Positions 33,891-43,900 of a stretch of DNA of 64,000 nt are shown here, in pieces. Every line of letters starts with the position of its first letter. Within the stretch, counting starts at the first letter, position 1. This DNA comes from Crocodylus rhombifer (Eukaryota > Chordata > Crocodylia > Crocodylidae), in NCBI GenBank assembly GCA_038503035.1, contig JAVSML010019021.1:1-64000 (forward strand), given 5' to 3'. The translations under genes were made by a program, and so were the position numbers. The notes under the pieces are model-generated. The model made no database searches and was not told the DNA's origin. It saw only the letters and a program-made list of their open reading frames with translations.

Positions 33891-34555
33891 CCCAGGCCCA
33901 GCCTGACCCCAGCCCCACCACTCTCCCCACCTCCACATGAGTGTGGAGCCAGAGTTCCTGCAGCAGGGCCAGGACAGCATGCTGGCTGCCAGAGGGAAAG
34001 CCACTTGCACTGGTGGAGTACTGGCTGCTATCACCTCTGGGTAAGCCCTCCATCCATCACACTCACCATAGCATGTGCATGCATGGGGGAGTGGCTAGGG
34101 GCTGGGGTGCTGGCCACCTGTCTCCAGGATCTGCCCCTTAGTTGCCCCCACCCCACAGCCCTCACAGCACCCCAACCTGGGATGACACACAAAGGACCTT
34201 GTACATAGTTTTCATGGGGAAGAAGGTACTTTATTGTTGGTGCATAGGGGTAGGTGGTGGAGGGGCTCTGTTTGTTGAGAAGGGGGCTCTGGTTGATGTG
34301 AGGGGAATAAAAACTTGTTCTTGTGAAATGTGCCTGCAGTGAGCATGGTTCTGGGGGTGGGGGGGATGCAGGGTCTGTAGTCAGCAGTGCAGGAAAGCTA
34401 GAGTGGGGAGTGCTGAAGGGGGTGGTCAGCTAATGCCTCCTGTAACTGGTGCTCTGGCCACCTCTGGGGCCTCGCTGGGGGGAGGGGGTGGGGCACTGCT
34501 GCCACCATAGGTGGTGCTTCTGCTACCAGGTGTCCATGCACTGAGGCTCCTCCAT

Positions 34556-35040
34556 CTAGGCTTCACAGAAGAGCTCTCCCTCACAGATGTTATGCAGCAC
34601 AGACTGCAATGATGACATGGGAGAGGTTGTCCTTGGTGAACTTGAGGTGGTCAGTAAGGGTGCACCAGTGGCCCTTGATGCAGCTGAAGGTACACTCCAC
34701 CAGGGCATGAGTCTAGCCCAGGCACCAGTGGAAGTGAGCCTGGCAGGGTCCAGGTGGCTGGTATAGGGCTGTATGAGCCAGGGAAGGAGCAGGTATGAGG
34801 AGTCCTTGATGAGGAGGGATGGGACCACCATGGCGCCCAGCTGCAGGTACAGCACCTCAAGCATGAAGCACCCACTGTCCACCAGGCCCAGCAGGGTGGA
34901 GTTCTGCAAAGGCTCGGTGATGGCAACCTGGAGCCTATTATCAGTGTCTCTGCTGGGGACTGGCCAGACAGATGGGGTGCAAGTGGCAAGTGTGCGGTGG
35001 TAGCCCTGGGATGGCATATGGCAGGTGGGCAGGTGGTCAC
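34556..35040 (-). pseudogene. PIF/Harbinger DDE transposase, decayed C-terminal part
   Basis: On the minus strand the readable part contains LVDSGCFMLEVLYLQLGA, then KDSSYLLLPWLIQPY and HLDPAR, which match the catalytic region of Harbinger (DDE_Tnp_4) transposases: an Asp, then the [GD]-S-x-Y-P-L-x-P-W-L motif. A frameshifted continuation retains the VExxFxxxKG-type segment and ends with LHNICE. The Gly-Asp of the second motif appears as Lys-Asp. Decay means no active enzyme. It faces the Myb/SANT-like gene on the + strand, the usual two-gene arrangement. Confidence 0.75.
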
Positions 35041-35284
35041 TGTGCAGTGGGGAAACCAGGAGGGGCGAGATCACCGTGGGCCAGGTAATGGTTGTTACAG
35101 CGGGCCAGCAGGGCCAGTGAGGCAGCCAACAGGAGTGCGGGGCACTGGTCATCACTGTCAGGGGCAGGGGCTGGGGAAGCCACAGCACAGGGAGGCACAG
35201 GCATGGAGGAGAGCGCTGCCACATACTGTTCCTGTACTGGGTATGCTGCTCCTGGCCAGGGAGCGGCTGGCCAGAGAGCAGCAA

Positions 35285-36220
35285 GCTGGGCTGGCTTTTG
35301 AAGAGGGCTGCTGGCTGCTGGCAGCTGCAGCCAGAGCCTGGAGCTTCCCCTGGTGGTTTCAGGGGGCCATTGCAGGGCCCTGGGAATCAGGAGCAGATTA
35401 GCAGCAAATCTGCTGCCACTTCCCTGCACATGTACACACTTGCCTGAAATGAGTACCACATCAAATGCACATGTAGATGCACTCTCTGGTTGCTCTCTTC
35501 CTGACAGACTTGCTTGATCCCACCTTAGTAGCTGAGTAGAGACAGAGGACTTTTTATGGGGATGGGTCCTTTGCATGAGCCAAGGGAAAAATTAAATCTG
35601 CCCTAACCCTTACAACTGTAGGCCTTGATGCTCTCACTTTAAGATATGCCAAGGACAGCATCTACCTGAGATAAACATGGTAGAATATTATGATGTTGGC
35701 AACAAGATGCATTTTGAATCATCCTTGACAGCTTATGCTTGTAGATCATAGGAGTCATGGATGATTCTTTCACTTCAGCGATGTGCAGGAAACATACCGT
35801 GGACCAAGCCACCAGCTAGGAGATCATGCTGGCTGCTGTTATCTATTACTGGGTGCACACACATGACAAGTCTTACATTAAGAGGTAAAGTGGGGGAAGG
35901 TTAATAGTTCTTGTTGATTAATGTCTCTTTTCAGAAAGTAGCAATTACAGTAAATAACTGAATGCAGAGACATGGTTTGTTACAGTGACTTCAAGATGCT
36001 ATTTTCCAACAGGCTCAAGGCCAACAAAAGAAAAAAACCAAGAAAACTCTCAAAAGAATTAATGCTTCTCCCATTGGCATTAGTATATACATCATTAGCA
36101 GGCAAGGGATCCTGATACAAGATGCACAGTCCCAGCCAGAGGGAAGTTAGAGGAGTTAAATATTATACTAATACTTATTACATATTAAGTTACTGCAATA
36201 AAATGACAGTTTACAATGGT
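35285..36220. other. Intergenic DNA between Harbinger remnant and CR1
   Basis: The first 250 bp are probably still Harbinger-derived; a CACATGTAGATGCA string near 35469 may be part of its terminal repeat. The rest is AT-rich with no recognised feature. Confidence 0.35.
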
Positions 36221-36694
36221 GCCGGGCTGGGTCAAGCCCCCGCCCAGGCCCCTACTTGGCCCAGCCCCGCAGGGAGTGACAAGAGAAAGAGTGGGGTACT
36301 CACCAGTCCCCCTCCTGTAGGGCAGGGCCCCCCAAATCCCGGGCAGGGCCCCCCTGGCCTGAGAAACCAGCGTTCCCTGACGGCAGGCCCACTGCGCATG
36401 CATGCAGTTTAAAAGGGCCCGCCAAACAGGGGGAAAAAAAATAAAAGCTCAGTTAGGCTCCGGAGCAGTGAAAGACACGCGGGTGAAGCCCGCTGCACCC
36501 CCGCTTCCCTAAAGCCCCCCAGACACACCCTCAGCAGCCACAGAGCCCCCTGCTGACCCCCAGCACAGACGGAGATAAGTGGGCTCGTGGTGGGAAGGGG
36601 TTAACTCCTCGCTCCCTGGGAGGAGGCGTCTGTGTGGAGCCGGGCTCGGTCAAGCCCCCGCCCAGGCCCCTACTCGGCCCAGCCCCCCAGGGAG
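36221..36694 (+). repeat. Duplicated 56-bp segment in the CR1 5' UTR
   Basis: 36221-36276 and 36639-36694 are direct copies (GCCGGGCTGGGTCAAGCCCC versus GCCGGGCTCGGTCAAGCCCC and onward), with only about three or four differences. The spacing of 418 bp suggests the start of a second promoter monomer in tandem, or a local duplication. Confidence 0.8.
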
Positions 36695-36844
36695 CCACGT
36701 GACTGGAGCCGTGCGAACAGGCTGGGTAAACAGGCGCTGGAGTTAGCACGGAGTTCGCGCAGGAGAGGGCGTGGGAGGGCATGAGACCCTGCCTGCGAAC
36801 CCCCCAGAGTAGTCAGTTCCAGCCATAGCCAGCCTATCAGAGGC

Positions 36845-37943
36845 ATGACATGGATGGGAACGCGCCGCACCCCTTGGGCCCCCTCAGGCTCTGTGGCCCC
36901 CCCATTGGGCACCTCAGAGACGGCCACCCAGACAGATCCCATTGGTTCTGGGCTCCACGCAGACGGAGACCCTGGTTCTTGGCTGCGGGAGCTGCCTGTC
37001 CCTTTTTCAGGCTCTGGGGCCCAGGAGCATGGCCACCTCCCCTTGCAGGGTCTGCTCCCTACTGGGGTCTCTGCCGTGCCAGCTGGAGGAGCTCCAGGCC
37101 ACAGCCCAGAGACTGCATGGCATCAGGGATTGCGAGCAGGAGATAGACTCCTACTGCCAGGCCCTTCTCCCCCAGGAGCCTCAGGGTAGAGCACCGTCTC
37201 CCTCCAGGACTAAGGAGGACTCTGGGACCTCCCGCTCTGCCCAGTCAGAGACATGGACCAAGGTGGTCAAGGGCCCTAAGGCCCACTGCACCAAGCCCCC
37301 TCCCTTGCCGGAGCTTAGCAACAGGTTTGCACCTCTTGCTGCCCCAGCAGAGCCCACGCAGTTGCCAGCTCCCGCAGGCAACTCAGGCTCAACCACAGCT
37401 ACTGCCCCCGCTCTCCCCAAGACAAAACGAAAGGTGTTTGTTGTGGGAGACTCCATCCTACGGGGCACTGAGGGGGCAATCTGCTGCCCCGACCCCTTAG
37501 CCCAGGAAGTCTGCTGCTTCCTGGGGGCCCGCATCTGAGACATTGCAGAGAGGATCCCAGAGCTCCTCCGGTCCACAGACCACTATCCCATGCTCCTTAT
37601 TCACGTGGGCACCAATGACATGGCTCGGAGCACCCCCAGCCAGGTCATGAGGCACTACAGGGATTTGGGAGAGGAGATTAGGGGTCTGGGAGCTCAGGTG
37701 GTGTTTTTGTCGATCCTCCCAGTCTCGGGCTATGGGCTGAGGAGGGAGAGGAGGATCCACGCAGTGAACCAAAGACTGCGGAGCTGGTGTCATCGGGAAG
37801 GCTTTGGCTTCCATGACCACAGCCCGCTCTTTGGCGAGAGAGGCAGCGAGCTGCTGGGAAGAGATGGCCTCTACCTCTCCCCCCTGGGGAGGAGGCTCTT
37901 CTCAGCCAGGCTGGCTGACCTGCTCCAACGGGCTTTAAACTAA
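36845..37943 (+). pseudogene. CR1 ORF1 (zinc-binding segment and GDSL-type esterase), broken
   Basis: ORF1 protein binds RNA and assists retrotransposition; in CR1 it carries an esterase-like domain. ATG 36845 opens the N-terminal part (ETATQTDPIGSG). Comparison with copy B shows one extra base near 36941, which shifts the frame to that of 36942-37538. That frame holds a Cys-rich segment (CGSCLSLFQAL...CRVC), a short helix (QLEELQATAQRL) and the esterase block VVGDSILRG. A TGA at 37536-37538 interrupts it, and the same frame continues to 37943 with HVGTNDMA and DGLYLSPLG. The last motif has Tyr (codon 37872-37874) where esterases have the catalytic His. Confidence 0.85.
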
Positions 37944-38059
37944 GCCTGCTGGGGTATGGGGGGACTACTGCCACTGGTGGCCTGCTGAGCAACCCTTGCA
38001 AAGCCAGCAGACCAAGGCACTTAAGGGAGCCCACCCCTGCCCCAGCCCTGGCACAATCT

Positions 38060-40855
38060 GTGGGCAAAGCAAGAGCCCCCAAGGGGACACTTGCCTGCCT
38101 GTACACTAATGCCAGGAGCCTGGGCAACAAGCAGGACGAGCTCGTCCTCCTGCTCGGTGCAAAGAATTATGGTGTCATTGGGATAACGGAGACCTGGTGG
38201 GACTCCACCCATGACTGGACCATGGGTATAGAGGGCTATACCCTGTACAGGAGGGATCGTGTTGACAAAAGGGGCGGGGGTGTAGCTCTCTATGTGACGG
38301 AAAGCTACATGTACTTGGAAGCTGATGTTGGCAACCAGCATGGACAGCTAGAGACCCTCTGTGTAAAAATTCATGGGGAATACGGCACAGGGAACACAAC
38401 AGTGGGAGTCTACTACAGACCTCCCACTCAAAGTCCTGAGCTTGACCAGGAGTTTGCCCGGGAACTCACTGAGGCCGCTTGCTCCAGGACCTTGGTTGTC
38501 ATGGGTGACTTCAATTACCCGGACATCTCCTGGGAAGATCACTCAGCAAAATCCGAGCAGTCGCAAAGCTTTCTCTTGTGCGTGGATGACCTCTACCTGA
38601 CTCAAGAAGTCTATGGGCCAACGAGAGGCAAAGCGCTGCTCGACCTGCTACTGGCTATGGGGGACGACCTAATCGGCGACCTAGTGATCGATGGGAAGCT
38701 GGGTGACAGCGACCACGAGGTGATCACCTTCACCATCCGCTTTAAAGCTGGCAAGTCAGTCAGCATCACAGAAGGCCTTGACTTCAGAAAAGCCGACTTT
38801 GACAAGCTCAAGAGGCTTGTCGGTCAGGACCTTAGAGACCATGACACCAGGGAGATGGGAGTTCAAGAAGAGTGGTTGCTTCTCAAGGAAGCGATCCTCA
38901 GTGCACACGCTAAATCTATTCCATCTCAGAGGAAAGGCAGCAAGAGGGCACAGCAGTGCTCCTGGCTCTCCAGGGACCTAGCGGACCTCCTGCAGCTAAA
39001 AAGGAAAGCCTACGAAGGATGGAGGACGGGATTCACCTCCAAGGAGGATTATTCTGCACTGGTCTGGTCCTGCAGGGAGCAAACCAGGAAAGCCAAGGCT
39101 GCAACTGAACTCCAACTAGCTTCAGGCATCAAGGACAACAAAAAGTCCTTTTTCAGGTATGTGGGGAGCCGGAGGAAAAGCAAGGGCAACATTGGACCCC
39201 TGCTAAACCAGATGGGGCAACTGACAACTGACACCCAGGAAAAAGACAACCTATTAAATAGGTACTTTGCATCAGTCTTTCATCAGTCCCATGGGACGCC
39301 CATGCCTGCTATGGGACAGGGAGATCCTGGTGATGGGGATCCCCTATCCTCCATAAATGCCGACCTCGTGAAGGAACATCTTGAGAAACTGGATACCTTC
39401 AAGTCAGCCGGCCCTGACAATCTGCACCCCAGGGTACTCAAGGAGCTGGTGAACGTCATAGCCCAGCCCCTGGCACGGATCTTTGAAAACTCCTGGCACT
39501 CTGGTGTAGTGCCCGAAGACTGGAAGAAGGCCAATGTGGTGCCGATCTTCAAGAAAGGGAGGAGAGTGGATCCGGCTAACTACAGGCCCATTAGCCTGAC
39601 TTCTATCCTGGGGAAGATCTTAGAAAAGTATATTAAGGAGGCCATCCTTGATGGACTGGCCCAGGCTAGCATCCTAAGGGATAGCCAACACGGGTTTGTT
39701 GCGGGTAGGTTTTGTTTGACCAATCTCATTTCCTTCTATGACCAGGTGACTTATCACCTGGACAAGGGAGAAGAGATTGATGTCATATATCTTGACTTCA
39801 AAAAAGCCTTCCATCTGGTATCCCACGATCACCTCTTGGCCAAACTGGCCAGTTGTGACCTTGGCTCCACCACGATCTGCTGGCTGGGAAACTGGCTCCG
39901 TGGTCAGACCCAGAGGGTTGTAATCGATGGCAGTCACTCATCGTGGTGCCCTGTGACCAGTGGGGTCCCTCAAGGCTCTGTCCTGGGACCCATACTGTTC
40001 AACATCTTCATTAATGATGTGGACATTGGAGTCAGGAGTGGACTGGCCAAGTTCGCCGATGACACCAAACTCTGGGGCAAAGCATCCACGCCAGAAGATA
40101 GGCGGGTGATCCAGGCTGACCTGGACAAGCTCAGCAAATGGGCGGATGAGAACCTGATGGTGTTTAACACCGAAAAATGCAAGGTTCTCCACCTTGGGAG
40201 GAAAAACCTGCAGCATCCTTATCGGCTCGGCAGTGCTATGTTGGATAGCACTACGGAAGAAAGAGACTTGGGGGTCATCATTGACCACAAGATGAACATG
40301 AGCCTGCAATGCGATGCTGCGGCTAGTAAAGCGACCAAAACGCTGGCTTGCATCCAGAGATGCTTCTCGAGCAAATCCCGGGACGTCATTCTCCCCTTGT
40401 ACTCGGCCTTGGTGAGGCCGCAGCTGGAGTACTGTGTCCAGTTTTGGGCTCCACAATTCAAAAAGGATGTGGAGAAGCTTGAGAGAGTCCAGAGGAGAGC
40501 CACGTGGATGATCAGAGGTCAGGAAAACAGATCTTACGATGACAGGCTGAGAACCATGGGACTCTTTAGCCTGGAAAAGTGTAGGCTCAGGGGTGATCTG
40601 ATGGCCACCTATAAGTTTATCAGGGGTGACCACCAGGATCTGGGGGAATGTTTGTTCACCAGAGCGCCCCAAGGGATGACGAGGTTGAACGGTCACAAAC
40701 TCCTGCAAGACCGTTTCAGGCTGGACATAAGGAAGAATTTCTTTACTGTCCGAGCCCCCAAGGTCTGGAACAGTCTGCCAGCGGAGGTGGTTCAAGCACC
40801 TACACTGAACACCTTCAAGAGTAAATTGGATGCTTATCTTGCTGGGATCCTATGA
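38060..40855 (+). CDS. CR1 ORF2: AP endonuclease and reverse transcriptase, open reading frame
   Basis: The ORF2 protein nicks target DNA and reverse-transcribes CR1 RNA in place. The frame is open for 931 codons. The endonuclease has N17 (YTNARS), E44 (ITETWW), D150-F-N152 (GDFNYP) and S217-D-H219; the reverse transcriptase has NYRPISLTS, a KGEEIDVIYLDFKKAF segment, GVPQGSVLGP and the catalytic FADD at residues 665-668. The conserved CR1 C-terminal part is also present. The frame opens without an ATG before the endonuclease: the first listed start is GTG 38060 and the frame is open upstream, so translation after ORF1 by reinitiation or a non-ATG start is likely. One oddity: FKKAFHLVSHDHL has His where copies B and C have Asp, in motif A (catalytic position), which may have disabled the enzyme. 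Confidence 0.95.
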   Translation: MGKARAPKGTLACLYTNARSLGNKQDELVLLLGAKNYGVIGITETWWDSTHDWTMGIEGYTLYRRDRVDKRGGGVALYVTESYMYLEADVGNQHGQLETLCVKIHGEYGTGNTTVGVYYRPPTQSPELDQEFARELTEAACSRTLVVMGDFNYPDISWEDHSAKSEQSQSFLLCVDDLYLTQEVYGPTRGKALLDLLLAMGDDLIGDLVIDGKLGDSDHEVITFTIRFKAGKSVSITEGLDFRKADFDKLKRLVGQDLRDHDTREMGVQEEWLLLKEAILSAHAKSIPSQRKGSKRAQQCSWLSRDLADLLQLKRKAYEGWRTGFTSKEDYSALVWSCREQTRKAKAATELQLASGIKDNKKSFFRYVGSRRKSKGNIGPLLNQMGQLTTDTQEKDNLLNRYFASVFHQSHGTPMPAMGQGDPGDGDPLSSINADLVKEHLEKLDTFKSAGPDNLHPRVLKELVNVIAQPLARIFENSWHSGVVPEDWKKANVVPIFKKGRRVDPANYRPISLTSILGKILEKYIKEAILDGLAQASILRDSQHGFVAGRFCLTNLISFYDQVTYHLDKGEEIDVIYLDFKKAFHLVSHDHLLAKLASCDLGSTTICWLGNWLRGQTQRVVIDGSHSSWCPVTSGVPQGSVLGPILFNIFINDVDIGVRSGLAKFADDTKLWGKASTPEDRRVIQADLDKLSKWADENLMVFNTEKCKVLHLGRKNLQHPYRLGSAMLDSTTEERDLGVIIDHKMNMSLQCDAAASKATKTLACIQRCFSSKSRDVILPLYSALVRPQLEYCVQFWAPQFKKDVEKLERVQRRATWMIRGQENRSYDDRLRTMGLFSLEKCRLRGDLMATYKFIRGDHQDLGECLFTRAPQGMTRLNGHKLLQDRFRLDIRKNFFTVRAPKVWNSLPAEVVQAPTLNTFKSKLDAYLAGIL

Positions 40856-40950
40856 CCCCAGCTGACTTCCTGCCCTTTGGGCAGGGGGCTGGACTCGATG
40901 ATCTCCCGACGTCCCTTCCAGCCCTAATGTCTATGAAATCTATGAAATCT

Positions 40951-43900
40951 ATTAATATACATTAACTCACTCAGCAAGCAATGATACTCACAGATGAATT
41001 CAAGTTAGCTCTAGTAGATAAAGGCAGTCAATAATTCTTGAACTCTGGTTTTATTTTTTAAATTTTAAATGTCCAGGATTCCTGTTATAATAGTTATTTA
41101 TTGTGGTGCACTTTGTTACTAGAATGAAGGAGTTCCTAAGCTAAGGCTGAAGTCTGCCCTGGGAGCCTGCCCTGGGAGAGAGGACTGAAGATCAAAATAA
41201 CTGTAGATGCCTTGGCAGTGGTTCTCTCTGTTCACCCCAAGCCTTACTCCTGCTGACTGATAATAAATAAGCTTGAGATTGCTGTTTAATAGCCAGCTGA
41301 GAGAAATGTTTTCACAGGAATAGCCCTTTAAAATCTCTTTTTGCCTTCAGGAAAATAGTGCCTGCTTTACAGGTGCTCAGTATTATCTGGTGGAATTCAC
41401 CCGGTAAAGCTGGCAGAATTTTAAAGAGACTGTAGAACGCTAAAAAATAACATCTCTGACTATTGGTTAGAGTTTTCAGCTGAATCCCTGCATTTAGCCC
41501 TATTCACACTCCTGTATCTGATTTCCTCAGACATACTTGTGATTCAGTTTTGCTGAGAGAAACATCTACCCTGCTCCCCTCCCCTCCCCAAAAAAAGGAA
41601 AGAAAGAAAAGCAGAGAAATATTCACATAGCCACACATATGAGTTATTTGCTAAACTCAATTTTGAATTCCCATATGTGAGCATTAATGACAAAAATTCT
41701 TGCATGACAATCCAGTAAGGGAACAAGGACAACAACATATGACTGATTTGATTATTTGTGATCAATCCATAACATTTTAAAACTATATGCTGAATATTTT
41801 TTATGAAACGAGAAAATGGTTGATCTGGTTGAATGTATTCTATAAGCAGAAAAATGGGCTAAATCAATCAGATAATTTGTAGTTCATTACTGATTCAGTA
41901 CTGTTCAGTAATTTCTACTTGTGTTCCACTAGGTGGCACATTTGTTATCTTTTGTTTCCCGCTACAATATGCCTGAGGAAGATCAGAGTTTGTGCCTCAT
42001 TAACCTATGTTGTCATTAAACTATGTTTAATGATGCTTTAGTGAGTGGAATTTTTCCTGAAATGAAAAGAATATATTTCATTTACTGTAGCATGAGGTGT
42101 GTCTAAATTTCCCCCTCATTTTTGTAACTGGAACATATTAATGCAAATGTCCTAAACTGTTGAGTATGCAGAATTATTATCTACCATTTACATGATGGCA
42201 GCACCTAGAAACCCTTGCCAGGTTGGGCATGTTGCTATACCTACCTATAGTGAACATTAGTGTCTTTTCAAGACAGATTATAGTCTATAAAAGCAAGACA
42301 TTATGAATAAATAAGAAAAATAAAACCAAATATACAATTGGGTGGAGACGGTTAGAAAAATAGAAATAATTACACGTTTCAGCATACATTAGCTATGTGC
42401 AAAACTCCTAGACACTCAATAGCATGACATGCAGGCTGATTTTAAAGAAGGATTTGAAAAAACAGGCTGTGATTTTATTGCTTGTGACTGCAAACTCTTC
42501 CCGTTTGCACAGGTTGTTAATGGAAAAGTGAAAGGGCCTTGGAGAGAGAAATAAAGGGGAATTGCCATATTTAGTTGAATATAGGAGGACCCCTCCAATA
42601 ATTAGATTCTATATATGAAAATTTTATACACTTGTTATAATTTACCAGGTATAGAATCTAATTGAAGGTTTGCTGTGAATTTGTCCCTCCCCCCACTGCT
42701 ACAGCAGAGAAAATAAATCTGGGGGGTCAGATGGGTGCCCCTTTCTCTCTGCCCCCCTCAACTTCTTCCTCCTGCAGGCCCTTTCCCCCTCCTAATTGTT
42801 AGACCCTACTCTCCCTGAGCACATGGAAGTGAGGAGTAAAACTGCAAACACTGACAAATTACTACAGGTACCCATTGACTTGTTGATCCTGAATTTACGT
42901 GATTTCTTTTTTTGAATCTCCTGAAACTTTTAGCACAGGTACTCCATAAATACACTTTTAAGCAGTGTTTTTGTACCTACTTATATATAGTATAAACTAC
43001 ACCTTTTTTGTTTAATAATTTTCTGTCTCAGGCCAAATTAGCCAAATTGGTTTTGAATTCTATCACCTGAGCAGAGCTCAGTTGTTCAAGCCTGGGTCAC
43101 ACTACCACTGGCAAGTATCCTACCTTCCAGACTTTTTTAGCCTGCGGCTTCAAGTCAAGTCAAGTCAGTCCTGAGGTTGCTGTGACCATTGGGGCACCTT
43201 AGATGCTGGAACAAGCCTCTTCCACTCTGCCCTGTATTTGGCTAGCTTTGTTCATGGCTTCAGATATTCCCAAATCTATGGCAGGCATCCTACATGCAAG
43301 CCCCAAGCTTGGAGGCCCTAGCGTTCAGATGCCCTCTAGTTTTGCTTGTTCCTGGGCAAGAGAAATCCTCCATTCCCCATAAATCCATCCCCATAAATTG
43401 TATAGCCAAGATCCATAGCAGACTTTCATAGGTGCCTGCCCACAGTGCAATTGACAGGCCTCCACCTTCAACTACATGGTTGTCCTGCTTGCTCCTAGCT
43501 GCATGGTTGCTCCTTGCTGCTAGTCTTGCTTCCTCCAAGCAATTTTCTTAAAATTTAATGTCTCAAACCAAATTAGCCAACTCAATTCCAAATTCTATCA
43601 ATTGATCGAGTCTGTGTGGGAAAGTATCTGTAGAGTCAACGGCATTTCAAGCCATGGTGACCCCATAAATCAGCACTGCTTAGTATGTATGTGTACTCCA
43701 GGTATCTTCTGCAAAGGATCTATGTGCTAATTGCCTTCCCCCACCACTCAAGGACTGGAACTGAGTGTTCTTCTCACAAGTCTGGGGATGCTTCAAAAAT
43801 TTATATGCAGATGAGTTGTAGGGCAACCTGGTCTGGCTCCACCTCATGGAGGCAGGGCCAAACTAATCATATGAGCCAGGCTGAGAGAGAAGGTGACAGA

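Larger units (their letters stand above)
36221..40950 (+). mobile_element. CR1 LINE copy A, nearly full length
   Basis: It comprises a GC-rich 5' UTR (36221-36844), ORF1, a gap of about 100 bp, an open ORF2 and a 3' UTR (40856-40950) ending in the short repeated tail TCTATGAAATCTATGAAATC. The 3' block GGGGGCTGGACTCGATGATC is typical of CR1. No target duplication is visible, as usual for CR1. The high GC and the intact ORF2 suggest a relatively recent insertion compared with the other CR1 copies here. Confidence 0.93.

Noticed and set aside
39938..40795. 285-codon minus-strand open frame
   Set aside because: Antisense shadow of the CR1 copy A reverse transcriptase.
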